Part shown: positions 55,183 through 64,000 of the stretch, piece by piece
How positions within the stretch are numbered: position 1 is the stretch's first letter
Layout of the letters: every line of letters starts with the position of its first letter
Origin: Gemmobacter aquaticus
GTDB taxonomy: Bacteria > Pseudomonadota > Alphaproteobacteria > Rhodobacterales > Rhodobacteraceae
Direction: 5' to 3'
Length of the DNA stretch: 64,000 nt
NCBI RefSeq assembly: GCF_007859075.1
Contig: NZ_VOAK01000023.1
Span: forward strand, 1 to 64,000
Notes under the pieces: generated by a model
What the model was told of the DNA's origin: nothing
What the model saw: only the letters and a program-made list of their open reading frames with translations
The model's database searches: none
Position numbers and translations under genes: made by a program

Positions 55183-56373
55183 ATGGCCCCTTTTGGACTG
55201 TCGCTTTACCGACTGCTCGCCCGTGGGCGAACGGCAGCCCGTACCGAGCGCGCCGAGCGCCCGGCGGGTCGGCTGATCTGGCTGCATGCAGGTGACGATG
55301 AGGTTGCGGGCAGCCTTGCCGAACTGGGCCGACGCATCGTCGAGGAGGACGGTCACCCCGTCTTGTTGACTGCGTCAACGCTGCCACAATCGGCACCCGA
55401 AGGGGTGATCCTGCAGCCGGCGGAAGCAGATACCCCCGCCACCGTCACAGCACAACTCGACCATTGGCTGCCCGATGCGATCATCCATGCGGGATCGGAA
55501 GTGCGCCCCGCACTGATCCATACCGCAGCCGAACGCAGCATACCGCAGGCGATGATCGAAGCGCGCGCGCCTCGGCTGCCTTCGGATCGCGATGGATGGT
55601 GGTATCCGGGGCTGATGAAGGCCTCGCTCTCGCGCATGCAGGAAATTCTGGCTGTGGACGAGCCTGCCGCACGCGCATTGCGCAAGGTGGGTGTCGGAAC
55701 CACCCTCTCGATCACCGGACGGCTGGAGCAACCCTCGGCGGTTCTGCCGGCAAATGCGGCCGAGCATGAGGCTCTGGCCCGCCTGATGAACACGCGCCCG
55801 GTCTGGCTCGCCGCAGGCGTGCCGCAGGCCGAAGAGGCGGCGGTGATCGAGGCGCATCGTGCCGGTTTGCGTCATGCGCACCGGCTGCTTCTGATCCTCG
55901 TGCCAGAGATGCCGGCGCGGATCGACGGATTGCTTCCCGAACTGGAACAACGTGAGGGCTGGCAGGTCGCAAGCCGCCTCATGGATCAGGATCCGACACC
56001 CGAAACTGAAGTCTATCTGGCCGACAGTGCCGAGTTGGGCCTGTGGTACCGGCTGGCACCGATCACCTTTCTTGGCGGTTCTCTGGCAGGTTCAGGTTGC
56101 ATTCGAAATCCGATGGAGGCGGCAGCCCTTGGATCCTCGTTGATCCACGGGCCCCGCCCCGGCACTCATGGCGCGCTTCTGGGTCGGCTTGGCGCGGCGC
56201 GTGCGGCGCGCTCGGTCGCCTCTGGCGCGGATCTGGCGGATGCGTTGTCGGACCTGCTGTCACCCGACCGCGCCGCGCGACTTGCGGCGGCGGCATGGGC
56301 TGTGACCTCGGAAGGAGTGGAGGTGACGGAGCGCGCGCACCTTTTGCTGCGCCAGATGCTGGGAGAGGCCTGA
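55183..56373 (+). CDS. waaA: 3-deoxy-D-manno-octulosonic acid transferase-like glycosyltransferase (diverged)
   Basis: A 396-residue WaaA/KdtA-family protein that would transfer Kdo from CMP-Kdo to lipid A precursor at the inner membrane. The C-terminal half is typical: [22 protein letters not shown] near residue 285, then [16 protein letters not shown] near 310. The N-terminal half is diverged: where family members have HAASVGE (with the catalytic glutamate) this protein reads HAGDDEV near residue 31, and GGHNP is replaced by GCIRNP. The usual N-terminal membrane helix is short. It may be a lineage variant or have altered specificity. One base overlap with lpxK. Confidence 0.78.
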   Translation: MAPFGLSLYRLLARGRTAARTERAERPAGRLIWLHAGDDEVAGSLAELGRRIVEEDGHPVLLTASTLPQSAPEGVILQPAEADTPATVTAQLDHWLPDAIIHAGSEVRPALIHTAAERSIPQAMIEARAPRLPSDRDGWWYPGLMKASLSRMQEILAVDEPAARALRKVGVGTTLSITGRLEQPSAVLPANAAEHEALARLMNTRPVWLAAGVPQAEEAAVIEAHRAGLRHAHRLLLILVPEMPARIDGLLPELEQREGWQVASRLMDQDPTPETEVYLADSAELGLWYRLAPITFLGGSLAGSGCIRNPMEAAALGSSLIHGPRPGTHGALLGRLGAARAARSVASGADLADALSDLLSPDRAARLAAAAWAVTSEGVEVTERAHLLLRQMLGEA

Positions 56374-57338
56374 TGCGCGCACCCGGATTCTGGTATGCCC
56401 CCCGCCCTACCCTGCTGGCCCGGCTTCTGGCGCCACTGGGATGGCTTTACGCAGGCGCAACCGCACGGCGCGTGGCAAAATCGGGCTACCCGGCCCGCGT
56501 GCCTGTGATCTGTGTCGGCAACCTGACGGTCGGCGGCACTGGCAAAACCCCCACCGCCATCGCACTGATCGAACGCCTGCCCGGCGTCCATGTCGTCACC
56601 CGGGGCCATGGCGGCAAGCTGGAGGGCCCCGTCCGGGTGCAGCTTGACCATCCCGCATCCGATGTAGGGGACGAGCCGCTGTTGCTTGCGGCTTTCGCGC
56701 CAACCTGGGTTGCAAAGGACCGCGCGGCAGGCGTCCGGGCGGCAGAAGAGGCCGGCGCGCGCGTCATTCTGCTGGATGATGGCTTCCAGAACCCCCAGGT
56801 GACCAAGGATCTGTCGATCATCGTCGTCGATGCCGCGCGCGGCTTTGGCAACGGCCTCTGCCTGCCGGCAGGACCCTTGCGAGAACCCGTGGCTGTTGGC
56901 CTGAAACGCGCGGGCGTGGTGCTCGCGATCGGGTCCGCGGCCGAGCAGGAGCACTTCGCCGCGCGCTTTACATCGCCCCTTCCGGTCGTGCGCGGCCATC
57001 TGGAGCCGGTTGAGACCGGGCTTGATTGGCACGACATGCGCGTTCTGGCCTTTGCCGGGATCGGGCACCCTGAGCGTTTCTTCGCTACCCTGCGCGGCCT
57101 TGGCGCCAATGTGGTCCGGGCCGAGCCGCTGGATGACCATCAACCGTTGCAACCTGCCCTGCTGGCCCGCCTTGAGGCCGAGGCCTTTGCGCTGGATGCC
57201 CAGTTGGTCACCACCGAGAAGGATGCGGCCCGCCTGCCCCCTTCCTTCCGCCCGCGCGTTCTGTCGTTGCCCGTGCGCCTTCAGGTGGCCGACTGGAGCC
57301 CGATCGACGACCGGCTGCGTGCCATTGGCGCGATCTGA
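56373..57338 (+). CDS. lpxK: Tetraacyldisaccharide 4'-kinase
   Basis: A 321-residue lipid A kinase that phosphorylates the 4' position of the disaccharide precursor to give lipid IVA. The P-loop [17 protein letters not shown] is near residue 50, DDGFQNPQV near 130 and the C-terminal [10 protein letters not shown] near 285. An N-terminal hydrophobic helix anchors it in the inner membrane. Its ATG overlaps the waaA stop by one base (TGATG). The pair completes the Kdo-lipid A end of the Raetz pathway. Confidence 0.95.
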   Translation: MRAPGFWYAPRPTLLARLLAPLGWLYAGATARRVAKSGYPARVPVICVGNLTVGGTGKTPTAIALIERLPGVHVVTRGHGGKLEGPVRVQLDHPASDVGDEPLLLAAFAPTWVAKDRAAGVRAAEEAGARVILLDDGFQNPQVTKDLSIIVVDAARGFGNGLCLPAGPLREPVAVGLKRAGVVLAIGSAAEQEHFAARFTSPLPVVRGHLEPVETGLDWHDMRVLAFAGIGHPERFFATLRGLGANVVRAEPLDDHQPLQPALLARLEAEAFALDAQLVTTEKDAARLPPSFRPRVLSLPVRLQVADWSPIDDRLRAIGAI

Positions 57339-57415
57339 GCCGCAACTCCCCTGATCCCGCTTGCCGCGTCGGGGGTGATCCGTCATAGCTGGACCCCGTC
57401 AGAATGAGGGGCACC

Positions 57416-57754
57416 ATGACCACTGAGAAGGACATCAAGACCAAACGTCCGCAGCAGGTTTACACGCTGGTGGTCGAGGTTGGCCGCAAGGACGGCGATG
57501 GCCTGCCCGACAAGGCGACCGGCGCCGCGCTGATGATCTATGCCAGCGGCGTGGACGAGGCCGAAGCCGTGCGCGAGACCGTGGCGATCCTCAAGCAGGC
57601 CGATCTCGCGCCGCTCGATGTCTCGGGCTATGGCTCGCTGGAAGAGCGCGAGGCGGCCGGCGATGAGATCGACAGCGACGAACGCGCCCTGATGCAGCGT
57701 GCGCTGGACGAAAACTCGGTCGTCGTGGCGCAGATGACGCCCTTCTACGACTGA
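57416..57754 (+). CDS. Conserved hypothetical protein
   Basis: A 112-residue acidic cytoplasmic protein with no motif I recognise. It has a beta-alpha-beta look: QVYTLVVEVGRKDGDGLPDK, AALMIYASGVDEAEAVRETVAILKQADLAPLDVSGYG (given in part) and a terminal SVVVAQMTPFYD. GAGGGG lies 4 bases before the ATG at 57416; another ATG at 57404 lies upstream of that site. Codon use matches the neighbours. It stands between lpxK and dapE with an imperfect hairpin (CCTGTC/GACAGG at 57756-57783) after it. Confidence 0.7.
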   Translation: MTTEKDIKTKRPQQVYTLVVEVGRKDGDGLPDKATGAALMIYASGVDEAEAVRETVAILKQADLAPLDVSGYGSLEEREAAGDEIDSDERALMQRALDENSVVVAQMTPFYD

Positions 57755-57823
57755 TCCTGTCGCAGCCCGGCTTGCGGGACAGGGCGGTGAAGATTATCCC
57801 TTGCCGCCAGCAAGGAGAGCCCG

Positions 57824-58972
57824 ATGTCCAAACCTGTCGATCCCGTTCAGCTGAGCGCCGACCTGATCCGCTGCAATTCCGTCACCCCGGCCGAGGGCGG
57901 CGCCCTGGTGTTGCTGGAAGGTCTGCTGACCGATGCGGGCTTTGAATGCACGCGTGTTGATCGGGAAGGCATCCCCAACCTCTTTGCCCGCTGGGGCGCG
58001 AAGGGGGCAAACCGCAGCTTTGGCTTCAACGGGCATACCGATGTGGTTCCGGTGGGCGATGCCGATGCCTGGACCCATGATCCCTTCGGCGGCGAGATCA
58101 AGGATGGCGTCCTCTGGGGTCGCGGTGCCACCGACATGAAGACGGGCGTGGCCGCATTTGCCGCCGCTGCGGTGGACTTCGTGCGCCAGACCCCGCCGGA
58201 TGGCGCCGTGATCCTCGCGATCACTGGTGACGAGGAAGGCGACGCCGAGCATGGCACGACTGCCCTTCTCGACTGGATGGCCGCCAATAACGAGCGGATG
58301 ACCCATTGCCTTGTGGGCGAACCCACCTGCCCCAACGTGATGGGAGAGATGATGAAGATTGGCCGGCGTGGCAGCATGACCTGCTGGTTCACGGCGACCG
58401 GGGTTCAGGGCCACAGCGCCTATCCGCATCGCGCAAAGAACCCGCTCAGCGCGCTTGTGCGCCTGCTGTCGCGGCTCGAGGCGCAACCTCTGGATGCAGG
58501 AACCGAACATTTTGATGCCTCAACGCTGGCAATTACCACCGTGGATTGTGGAAATCCTGCAACCAACGTAATTCCGGCCCGTGGCCATGCCACGGTGAAC
58601 ATCCGCTTCAACGACGGCCATTCCGGCGCCAGCCTGACGGAATGGCTCGCCAGTCATGCCCGCGCGGTCGAGGCCGAGACCGGCGTGCAGATCGCCATGC
58701 GCGTGCAGATTTCCGGCGAAAGCTTCCTGACGCCGCCCGGTGAATTTTCGGACCTAATCGCCCGCGCAGTCGAGGCCGAGACCGGCCGCGTGCCCGAGCT
58801 TTCGACCTCGGGCGGCACCTCGGATGCGCGCTTCATCAAGAACCACTGCCCGGTGGTGGAGTTCGGGTTGGTCGGCAAGACCATGCATCAGGTCGACGAG
58901 CGGATCGAGATCGAGCAGATCGAGCAGTTGAAGGCCATCTACACGCGCATCCTCACGGACTATTTCGCATGA
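57824..58972 (+). CDS. dapE: Succinyl-diaminopimelate desuccinylase
   Basis: A 382-residue M20-family zinc enzyme that hydrolyses N-succinyl-LL-diaminopimelate in lysine and peptidoglycan synthesis. Metal-binding motifs are [15 protein letters not shown] near residue 66, [12 protein letters not shown] near 103 and the catalytic [12 protein letters not shown] near 135; the C-terminal [19 protein letters not shown] near 330 identifies DapE. AAGGAG precedes the ATG. It overlaps the acetyltransferase gene by 4 bases. Confidence 0.95.
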   Translation: MSKPVDPVQLSADLIRCNSVTPAEGGALVLLEGLLTDAGFECTRVDREGIPNLFARWGAKGANRSFGFNGHTDVVPVGDADAWTHDPFGGEIKDGVLWGRGATDMKTGVAAFAAAAVDFVRQTPPDGAVILAITGDEEGDAEHGTTALLDWMAANNERMTHCLVGEPTCPNVMGEMMKIGRRGSMTCWFTATGVQGHSAYPHRAKNPLSALVRLLSRLEAQPLDAGTEHFDASTLAITTVDCGNPATNVIPARGHATVNIRFNDGHSGASLTEWLASHARAVEAETGVQIAMRVQISGESFLTPPGEFSDLIARAVEAETGRVPELSTSGGTSDARFIKNHCPVVEFGLVGKTMHQVDERIEIEQIEQLKAIYTRILTDYFA

Positions 58973-59397
58973 GCTGGATCATTGCGCCCACGACCGACAT
59001 CGACGCCTGCCGCGCGCTGCGCCGCATAGTCTTTATAGAAGAGCAGTCGGTTCCCGAGGATCTGGAGATTGATGATCTCGACGGCATCGCCGTGCACCTG
59101 CTGGCGCAGGTCGAAGGGCGCCCGGTCGGCACTGCCCGCCTGCTCCGCAAGGGCACGACCGGCAAGATCGGGCGGGTCTGCGTCCTTCCCGAAGCGCGTG
59201 GAACCGGCCTCGGCGCGGCGCTGATCCGCGCGTCGATCGACCACTTTGCCGCCGATCCTGCGATGACCGAGGTGTATCTCAGCGCGCAGGTTCCGGTGCT
59301 GGGGTTCTACGAAAAGCTGGGCTTTACCGCGTATGGCCCGGAGTATGACGATGCAGGCATCCCTCACCGCGACATGGCGTTGCCGCTGGCCCGCTGA
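58969..59397 (+). CDS. GNAT-family N-acetyltransferase
   Basis: A 142-residue single GNAT domain of the ElaA/YjcF type. [20 protein letters not shown] is at the N-terminus, and the acetyl-CoA-binding motif [20 protein letters not shown] lies near residue 65, followed by [16 protein letters not shown]. The substrate is unknown. Its ATG overlaps the dapE stop (ATGA), implying co-expression, but family members are not generally tied to lysine synthesis. Confidence 0.9.
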   Translation: MSWIIAPTTDIDACRALRRIVFIEEQSVPEDLEIDDLDGIAVHLLAQVEGRPVGTARLLRKGTTGKIGRVCVLPEARGTGLGAALIRASIDHFAADPAMTEVYLSAQVPVLGFYEKLGFTAYGPEYDDAGIPHRDMALPLAR

Positions 59398-59480
59398 TCC
59401 GCAGAACGGCAACATGCGCGGGCTGGACCGCAGGCCATGCGCCCCTATCTAGAGATGGGCCAGACAAGGAATGCTCGCCC

Positions 59481-60509
59481 GTGACTGACCTCTCTGCCCT
59501 TCTTATCGCATGGTATGACCGCCATCACCGCGACTTGCCGTGGCGGGTATCGCCGGCCGCACACGCCGCGGGCCAGCGGCCCGATCCCTATCGGGTGTGG
59601 CTGTCCGAGGTGATGTTGCAGCAGACCACCGTTGCGGCAGTAACCGGCTATTTTCATCGCTTCACGGCCCGCTGGCCGGATGTCACGGCGCTTGCGGAGG
59701 CCGAGGATGCGGAGGTCATGGCGGAATGGGCCGGGCTTGGCTATTACGCTCGGGCACGCAACCTCTTGCGCTGTGCCCGCGCGATTTCAGCCGAACACGG
59801 CGGCGTCTTTCCGCAGACCGAGGCAGAGCTGCGCGCCCTGCCCGGCATCGGCCCCTATACCGCCGCCGCCGTTGCCGCCATCGCCTTTGATCAGCCCGCG
59901 GTGGTTGTTGATGGCAATGTGGAACGCGTGATCAGCCGCCTGTTCCGGATTGAGACCCCGCTGCCCCGCGCCAAACCCGAGATCGGTCGACGCGCGGCCG
60001 GGATGACCCCTTCGATGCGTCCCGGAGATCATGCGCAGGCCATGATGGATCTGGGGGCAACCATCTGCACGCCCCGCAACCCTGCCTGCGCCATCTGCCC
60101 GCTGCGCGAGGCTTGCGCCGCGCAGGCCGTAGGGGACGCCACATCCTTTCCGCGCAAGGCACCGCGCGCAGCCAAACCCGAACGAGAGGGGACGCTCTGG
60201 CTGGTCCAGCGCCCGGACGGGGCGATCCTGCTGGAAGAAAGACCGGCCAAAGGACTGCTGGGTGGCATGTCGGGCTTTCCGACCACCGGCTGGGACGGCA
60301 CCGATCTGCCCGCGCCACTGGCCGCCGAATGGCAGACCATGGGCGAGGTGCGGCACACGTTCACGCATTTTCACCTCACCCTGACGGTCCTGACTGCCAC
60401 ATCGCAGGGCAATCCACAGCGCGGCGCCTTTGTGCCCCATGCGGCGTTTTCGCCTGCAAATCTGCCCACCGTGTTCCGCAAGGCCTGGGACCTTTGCGCC
60501 AAGGGCTGA
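59481..60509 (+). CDS. mutY: A/G-specific adenine DNA glycosylase
   Basis: A 342-residue MutY that removes adenine opposite 8-oxoguanine. VMLQQTTVAAV near residue 44, the helix-hairpin-helix LPGIGPYTAAAVAAIAF near 118 with catalytic aspartate in VVDGNVERVISR, and a 4Fe-4S loop CTPRNPACAICPLREAC (C-x6-C-x2-C-x5-C) near 195. The C-terminal NUDIX-like domain starts about residue 235 and reads the lesion. It starts with GTG, with AAGGA 10 bases upstream. Confidence 0.95.
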   Translation: MTDLSALLIAWYDRHHRDLPWRVSPAAHAAGQRPDPYRVWLSEVMLQQTTVAAVTGYFHRFTARWPDVTALAEAEDAEVMAEWAGLGYYARARNLLRCARAISAEHGGVFPQTEAELRALPGIGPYTAAAVAAIAFDQPAVVVDGNVERVISRLFRIETPLPRAKPEIGRRAAGMTPSMRPGDHAQAMMDLGATICTPRNPACAICPLREACAAQAVGDATSFPRKAPRAAKPEREGTLWLVQRPDGAILLEERPAKGLLGGMSGFPTTGWDGTDLPAPLAAEWQTMGEVRHTFTHFHLTLTVLTATSQGNPQRGAFVPHAAFSPANLPTVFRKAWDLCAKG

Positions 60510-60532
60510 GCCCCCCGCAGCAATGGAAAAGG

Positions 60533-60556
60533 CCCCGCCATGCACGCATGGCGGGG
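60533..60556. terminator. Hairpin between convergent mutY and ccrM
   Basis: Perfect 11-bp arms CCCCGCCATGC and GCATGGCGGGG with a 2-base loop. A second inverted repeat, GTGTCCC/GGGACAC, follows at 60561-60584. Both lie between the convergent genes. Confidence 0.7.
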
Positions 60557-60619
60557 AGGTGTGTCCCCGGCGGAACCGGGACACAGGCGTAGCCTTGAAT
60601 GCTTGGATGTGTGCTTGCG

Positions 60620-61831
<1,212 letters not shown>

Positions 61832-61833
<2 letters not shown>

Positions 61834-62470
61834 AACTACTTACAGAAACATCTTGATACAAGATATTGTGGACGGGCCGGAACGAACGCCTATGGTGAGG
61901 GGTCACGCCAAGATTTAGAAGCGCCGCAAGATGCTCGGACGTCGGATAGCCCGCGTTGTTCTCCCAGCCATATCCCGGGTGCTGTTGCGCCAAATCCACC
62001 ATGATGCGATCGCGCGTCACCTTGGCCACGATCGAGGCCGCCGCGATCGACAAAGACCGCGCATCGCCCTTCACCACGGCCTCTGCCCGGCAGGGCAGAT
62101 CGCGCGGCAGCCGGTTGCCATCGACAAGCAGGTGATCGGGCGCGAGCGGCAGACCCGCAACCGCGCGGCGCATGGCCAGAAAGGTGGCCTGCAGGATGTT
62201 CAGGGCATCGATCTCGTCGACCGAGGCATGGGCGACGCAGACATGGGCGCAGGCCATGATCTCATCAAAGAGCTGATCACGCCGGCTTGCCGAAAGGGCC
62301 TTGCTGTCGGTGATCCCGGGCGGAATGCGCGCGGGGTCAAGGATCACGGCAGCGGCAGTCACCGGGCCACATAGTGGACCGCGACCGACCTCGTCGACGC
62401 CGGCGACGATTCGGGCACCACTGGCGTGGGCGGCGGTTTCCAGGCTGAAATCGGGAATCACTCGTGGCAT
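61832..62470 (-). CDS. rnhB: Ribonuclease HII
   Basis: A 212-residue RNase HII that nicks RNA in RNA-DNA hybrids and single embedded ribonucleotides. The catalytic DEG-type site reads [15 protein letters not shown] near residue 23, with further acidic residues in LLVDGNRLP near 112 and [15 protein letters not shown] near 140. [15 protein letters not shown] near 163 is diagnostic. The ATG at 62470 matches the family; the frame is open 46 codons further. It precedes ccrM on the same strand by 87 bases, a pairing also seen in relatives. Confidence 0.95.
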
Positions 62471-62559
62471 CCCACCAGAAAGCGCAGGTTCGTGCAGAAG
62501 CAAAGAGAAAAGGCGGGGTGGCACCTGCCATCCCCGCCCTCGATCCATAGAAACCGGTG

Positions 62560-62733
62560 CTAGTGGTCGCAGGTCCCCGCCAGCGGCCCCGACACCTGCA
62601 TCCGGCAAACCGAGCGCCCCGCATCGGCGGGCATGGCGAACAGCGTCAACGCCTCGGTCACGATGAGAGCTGCAATCATGGTCAGCGCGAAAGCCAGTTC
62701 GGGCCGGCCTTTCCTTGGAAAATCCCTGATCAT
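62560..62733 (-). CDS. Small hypothetical membrane or exported protein
   Basis: A 57-residue frame beginning [20 protein letters not shown]. It has a basic N-terminus, one hydrophobic segment ([20 protein letters not shown]) ending in an AxA-like PADAG signal-cleavage pattern, and a short mature part with two cysteines. An AGGAA lies 7-10 bases before the ATG at 62733. I do not recognise a family. The frame could start earlier at 62817, but that part has no supporting site. Existence is plausible, not certain. Confidence 0.45.
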   Translation of the reverse strand: MIRDFPRKGRPELAFALTMIAALIVTEALTLFAMPADAGRSVCRMQVSGPLAGTCDH

Positions 62734-62912
62734 CCTGCGTTCCTGCCTCTTGTTGGCCAGTGATGCGAAAAGGCTGATCCAGGGGTCATCAGTCAGGCAA
62801 TATCGGGGGGTTGTCATCAGATATCATCCCGCTTTCCTACGGCTTGATATTGTATTGCCGTCGCCCTGCACCCATCATCACATCAACCGCCACCCTGAGC
62901 CCGGACACCTTC

Positions 62913-63200
62913 ATGACCCGCCTCACCCTCGTTGCTGTCTTGCTGATCCCGCTTCTGGCACTGGGCACGGCCGCAGACGCGCAGTGCTATGCCGACTACA
63001 AGGCCAAGCGCGACAAACCGCTGCGCCTGCACTACGGCGTCGCGCAAGTTTCCGCCTGTAACAAGAAGGCCGCCCGTGCTGAGTTAGCGCCACGTCTTGC
63101 GCAACAGAAGTGGAAGCTGTTGAACGTCATCTCCACCTTTGGCCCCGAGGGCTTGAAAGAAAGAAAGTCGAGTGCCGGAGAATACTTCCTCCGTTTCTGA
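62913..63200 (+). CDS. Small exported hypothetical protein
   Basis: A 95-residue protein with a clear signal peptide (MTRLTLVAVLLIPLLALGTA, cleavage after ADA). The mature part of about 72 residues is basic, with two cysteines that could pair (QCYADYKAKRDKP and VSACNKKAARAEL), then LAQQKWKLLNVISTFGPEGL. I recognise no domain. The next gene starts with GTG inside its last 10 codons, so the two are probably coupled. Confidence 0.7.
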   Translation: MTRLTLVAVLLIPLLALGTAADAQCYADYKAKRDKPLRLHYGVAQVSACNKKAARAELAPRLAQQKWKLLNVISTFGPEGLKERKSSAGEYFLRF

Positions 63201-63876
63201 TAGTCTGCGGGCGGGCAGCCGCACCGTTGCCTTCGGGATCGCCGCGATCGTCGTCATTCTGGCGGCGGCGGCGATCTTCCTGTTTCTGGCGCTTCCCGAT
63301 GCCAACGCCTTCAACGCCCGGGTCGAGCAGTTGTTCGTTGAAAACGACGACCTGCGCACCATGGCCGAGATCAAGCTTCTTGAAATCATCGCCCAGTCGG
63401 GCACCACCTTTCAGGAGGTTCTGGCCAGCTACCGGATGGTGATCTTCGTGCTTCTGGTCTTTTCGACCGCGCTGCTGGTTGCCTGCCTCGTCTTTCTTCT
63501 GACCATCATCACGCTCAATCGCCGCATCTCGGCCATCCAGCGGTCGGGGATCACCGTCAGCTCGCTGATGATCAGCCGCGAGGCGCGGGCCGTCTATATC
63601 AACGACCTGGAGTTCAAGCTGACCGAGGCGGCGATCGAGACACTCTCGGCGCTGGCCGAAGCGCGGATGGACGACGAGGTGCTGAACGGCGCGCAGATCG
63701 AGGCGGTGATCTCGGGCCGGGCCGAATCCGACTGCGACGAGGCCGCGGGCGCCACCCGGATCAAGCGGCTGCGTGATGCGCTTGGCAATCAGCTGGTGTC
63801 GGAACTGCTGGTCAAGACCATTGCCCGGCGTGGCTATATGCTGGCGGTCGAAAAGGACACGATCCGCATGATCTGA
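63172..63876 (+). CDS. Membrane protein with C-terminal winged-helix-like domain
   Basis: A 234-residue protein with two transmembrane segments (residues 19-42, AFGIAAIVVILAAAAIFLFLAL, and 88-115, MVIFVLLVFSTALLVACLVFLL) around a short periplasmic loop. The cytoplasmic part (120-234) contains LEFKLTEAAIETLSALAEA and a C-terminal LRDALGNQLVSELLVKTIARRGYML. The last resembles the recognition helix and wing of OmpR-type winged helices (I-x-T-x-x-x-R-G-Y-x-L). It may be a membrane-tethered DNA-binding or degenerate regulator. It starts with GTG after GAAAGAAAG, overlapping the preceding gene by 29 bases. Confidence 0.75.
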   Translation: MPENTSSVSDSLRAGSRTVAFGIAAIVVILAAAAIFLFLALPDANAFNARVEQLFVENDDLRTMAEIKLLEIIAQSGTTFQEVLASYRMVIFVLLVFSTALLVACLVFLLTIITLNRRISAIQRSGITVSSLMISREARAVYINDLEFKLTEAAIETLSALAEARMDDEVLNGAQIEAVISGRAESDCDEAAGATRIKRLRDALGNQLVSELLVKTIARRGYMLAVEKDTIRMI

Positions 63877-63941
63877 ACCCCGGTCTTGCACCGGCAAGGG
63901 GAATCGGCCAGTCCGGTGGGATGGACAACCAAGGGCAGAAC

Positions 63942-64000
63942 ATGGACGCACTGGTGATTGGCGCAGGGCCAGCCGGGCTGATGGCGGCCGAGGCGCTGGC
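63942..64000 (+). CDS. FAD-dependent oxidoreductase (5' part only)
   Basis: Only 19 codons lie in the window: MDALVIGAGPAGLMAAEAL. This is the dinucleotide-binding beta-alpha-beta motif (GxGxxG) of an FAD/NAD(P)-binding oxidoreductase; the spelling suits the HI0933/aminoacetone oxidase-like group, but that cannot be confirmed. AAGGG lies about 7 bases before the ATG at 63942; an in-frame ATG at 63921 is an alternative. Confidence 0.7.
   Translation, partial: MDALVIGAGPAGLMAAEAL

Overview
The window is GC-rich alphaproteobacterial chromosome, most likely from the Rhodobacteraceae/Paracoccaceae. Support comes from gene content and control sites rather than any marker gene: a CcrM-type GANTC methyltransferase behind a cluster of GANTC sites, a perfect CIRCE element before groESL, an Irr-type box before a membrane ferritin (mbfA), a CTGC-N3-GCAG (PhaR-type) site before a MaoC hydratase, the DUF4170-waaA-lpxK group, DUF1150 beside a small heat-shock protein, and a family of GC-hairpin/CCCCGAGGATA extragenic repeats. 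About 73 protein genes, two of them cut by the window edges, and one tRNA-Gly(UCC) can be supported. There is no rRNA, CRISPR array, insertion sequence or prophage.

Region 1 (1-15.6 kb) is the most distinctive. Two minus-strand operons, each beside its own regulator, encode a complete-looking catabolic route. One is hyuB-hyuA (ATP-dependent hydantoinase/oxoprolinase-type amidohydrolase) with a five-gene Liv-type ABC transporter, divergent from an AraC-type regulator. The other is a class III omega-aminotransferase, an aldehyde dehydrogenase, butyrate-kinase-like and phosphate-acyltransferase-like proteins and etfB, divergent from an XRE-cupin regulator across a perfect 24-bp palindrome. I infer uptake and ATP-dependent opening of a lactam or related cyclic amide, transamination to a semialdehyde, oxidation to a (di)carboxylate, and acyl-phosphate/acyl-CoA interconversion feeding an ETF-linked dehydrogenase. 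The kinase-acyltransferase-ETF tail is the unusual part.

Region 2 (15.7-22.1 kb) holds a universal stress protein, a cupin/LysR divergent pair, tRNA-Gly, two exported aspartate-rich repeat proteins sharing a 45-residue C-terminal module, and a NarL/NarX-type two-component system.

Region 3 (22.2-36 kb) is housekeeping: ubiK-like, lgt-midA-pgeF, an Lrp regulator divergent from trxB, DUF1150/hsp20, purEK, groESL under CIRCE, a TraB/GumN-like protein, a manganese pyrophosphatase and a HAD phosphatase.

Region 4 (36-48.3 kb) has a MaoC hydratase, ribF, a threonine aldolase, a cytochrome c'-like protein, three tandem I78-type lipoproteins, the glutathione-dependent formaldehyde pathway (frmA and fghA, split by about 3.5 kb), ybaK, an NYN-domain protein, Irr-controlled mbfA, two transporters and a HAD hydrolase.

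Region 5 (48.5-64 kb) has a lytic transglycosylase, RNase R, a DciA-like protein, DsbA, a class III CoA-transferase, waaA-lpxK, dapE, mutY, ccrM-rnhB, small exported or membrane proteins and the start of a flavoprotein.
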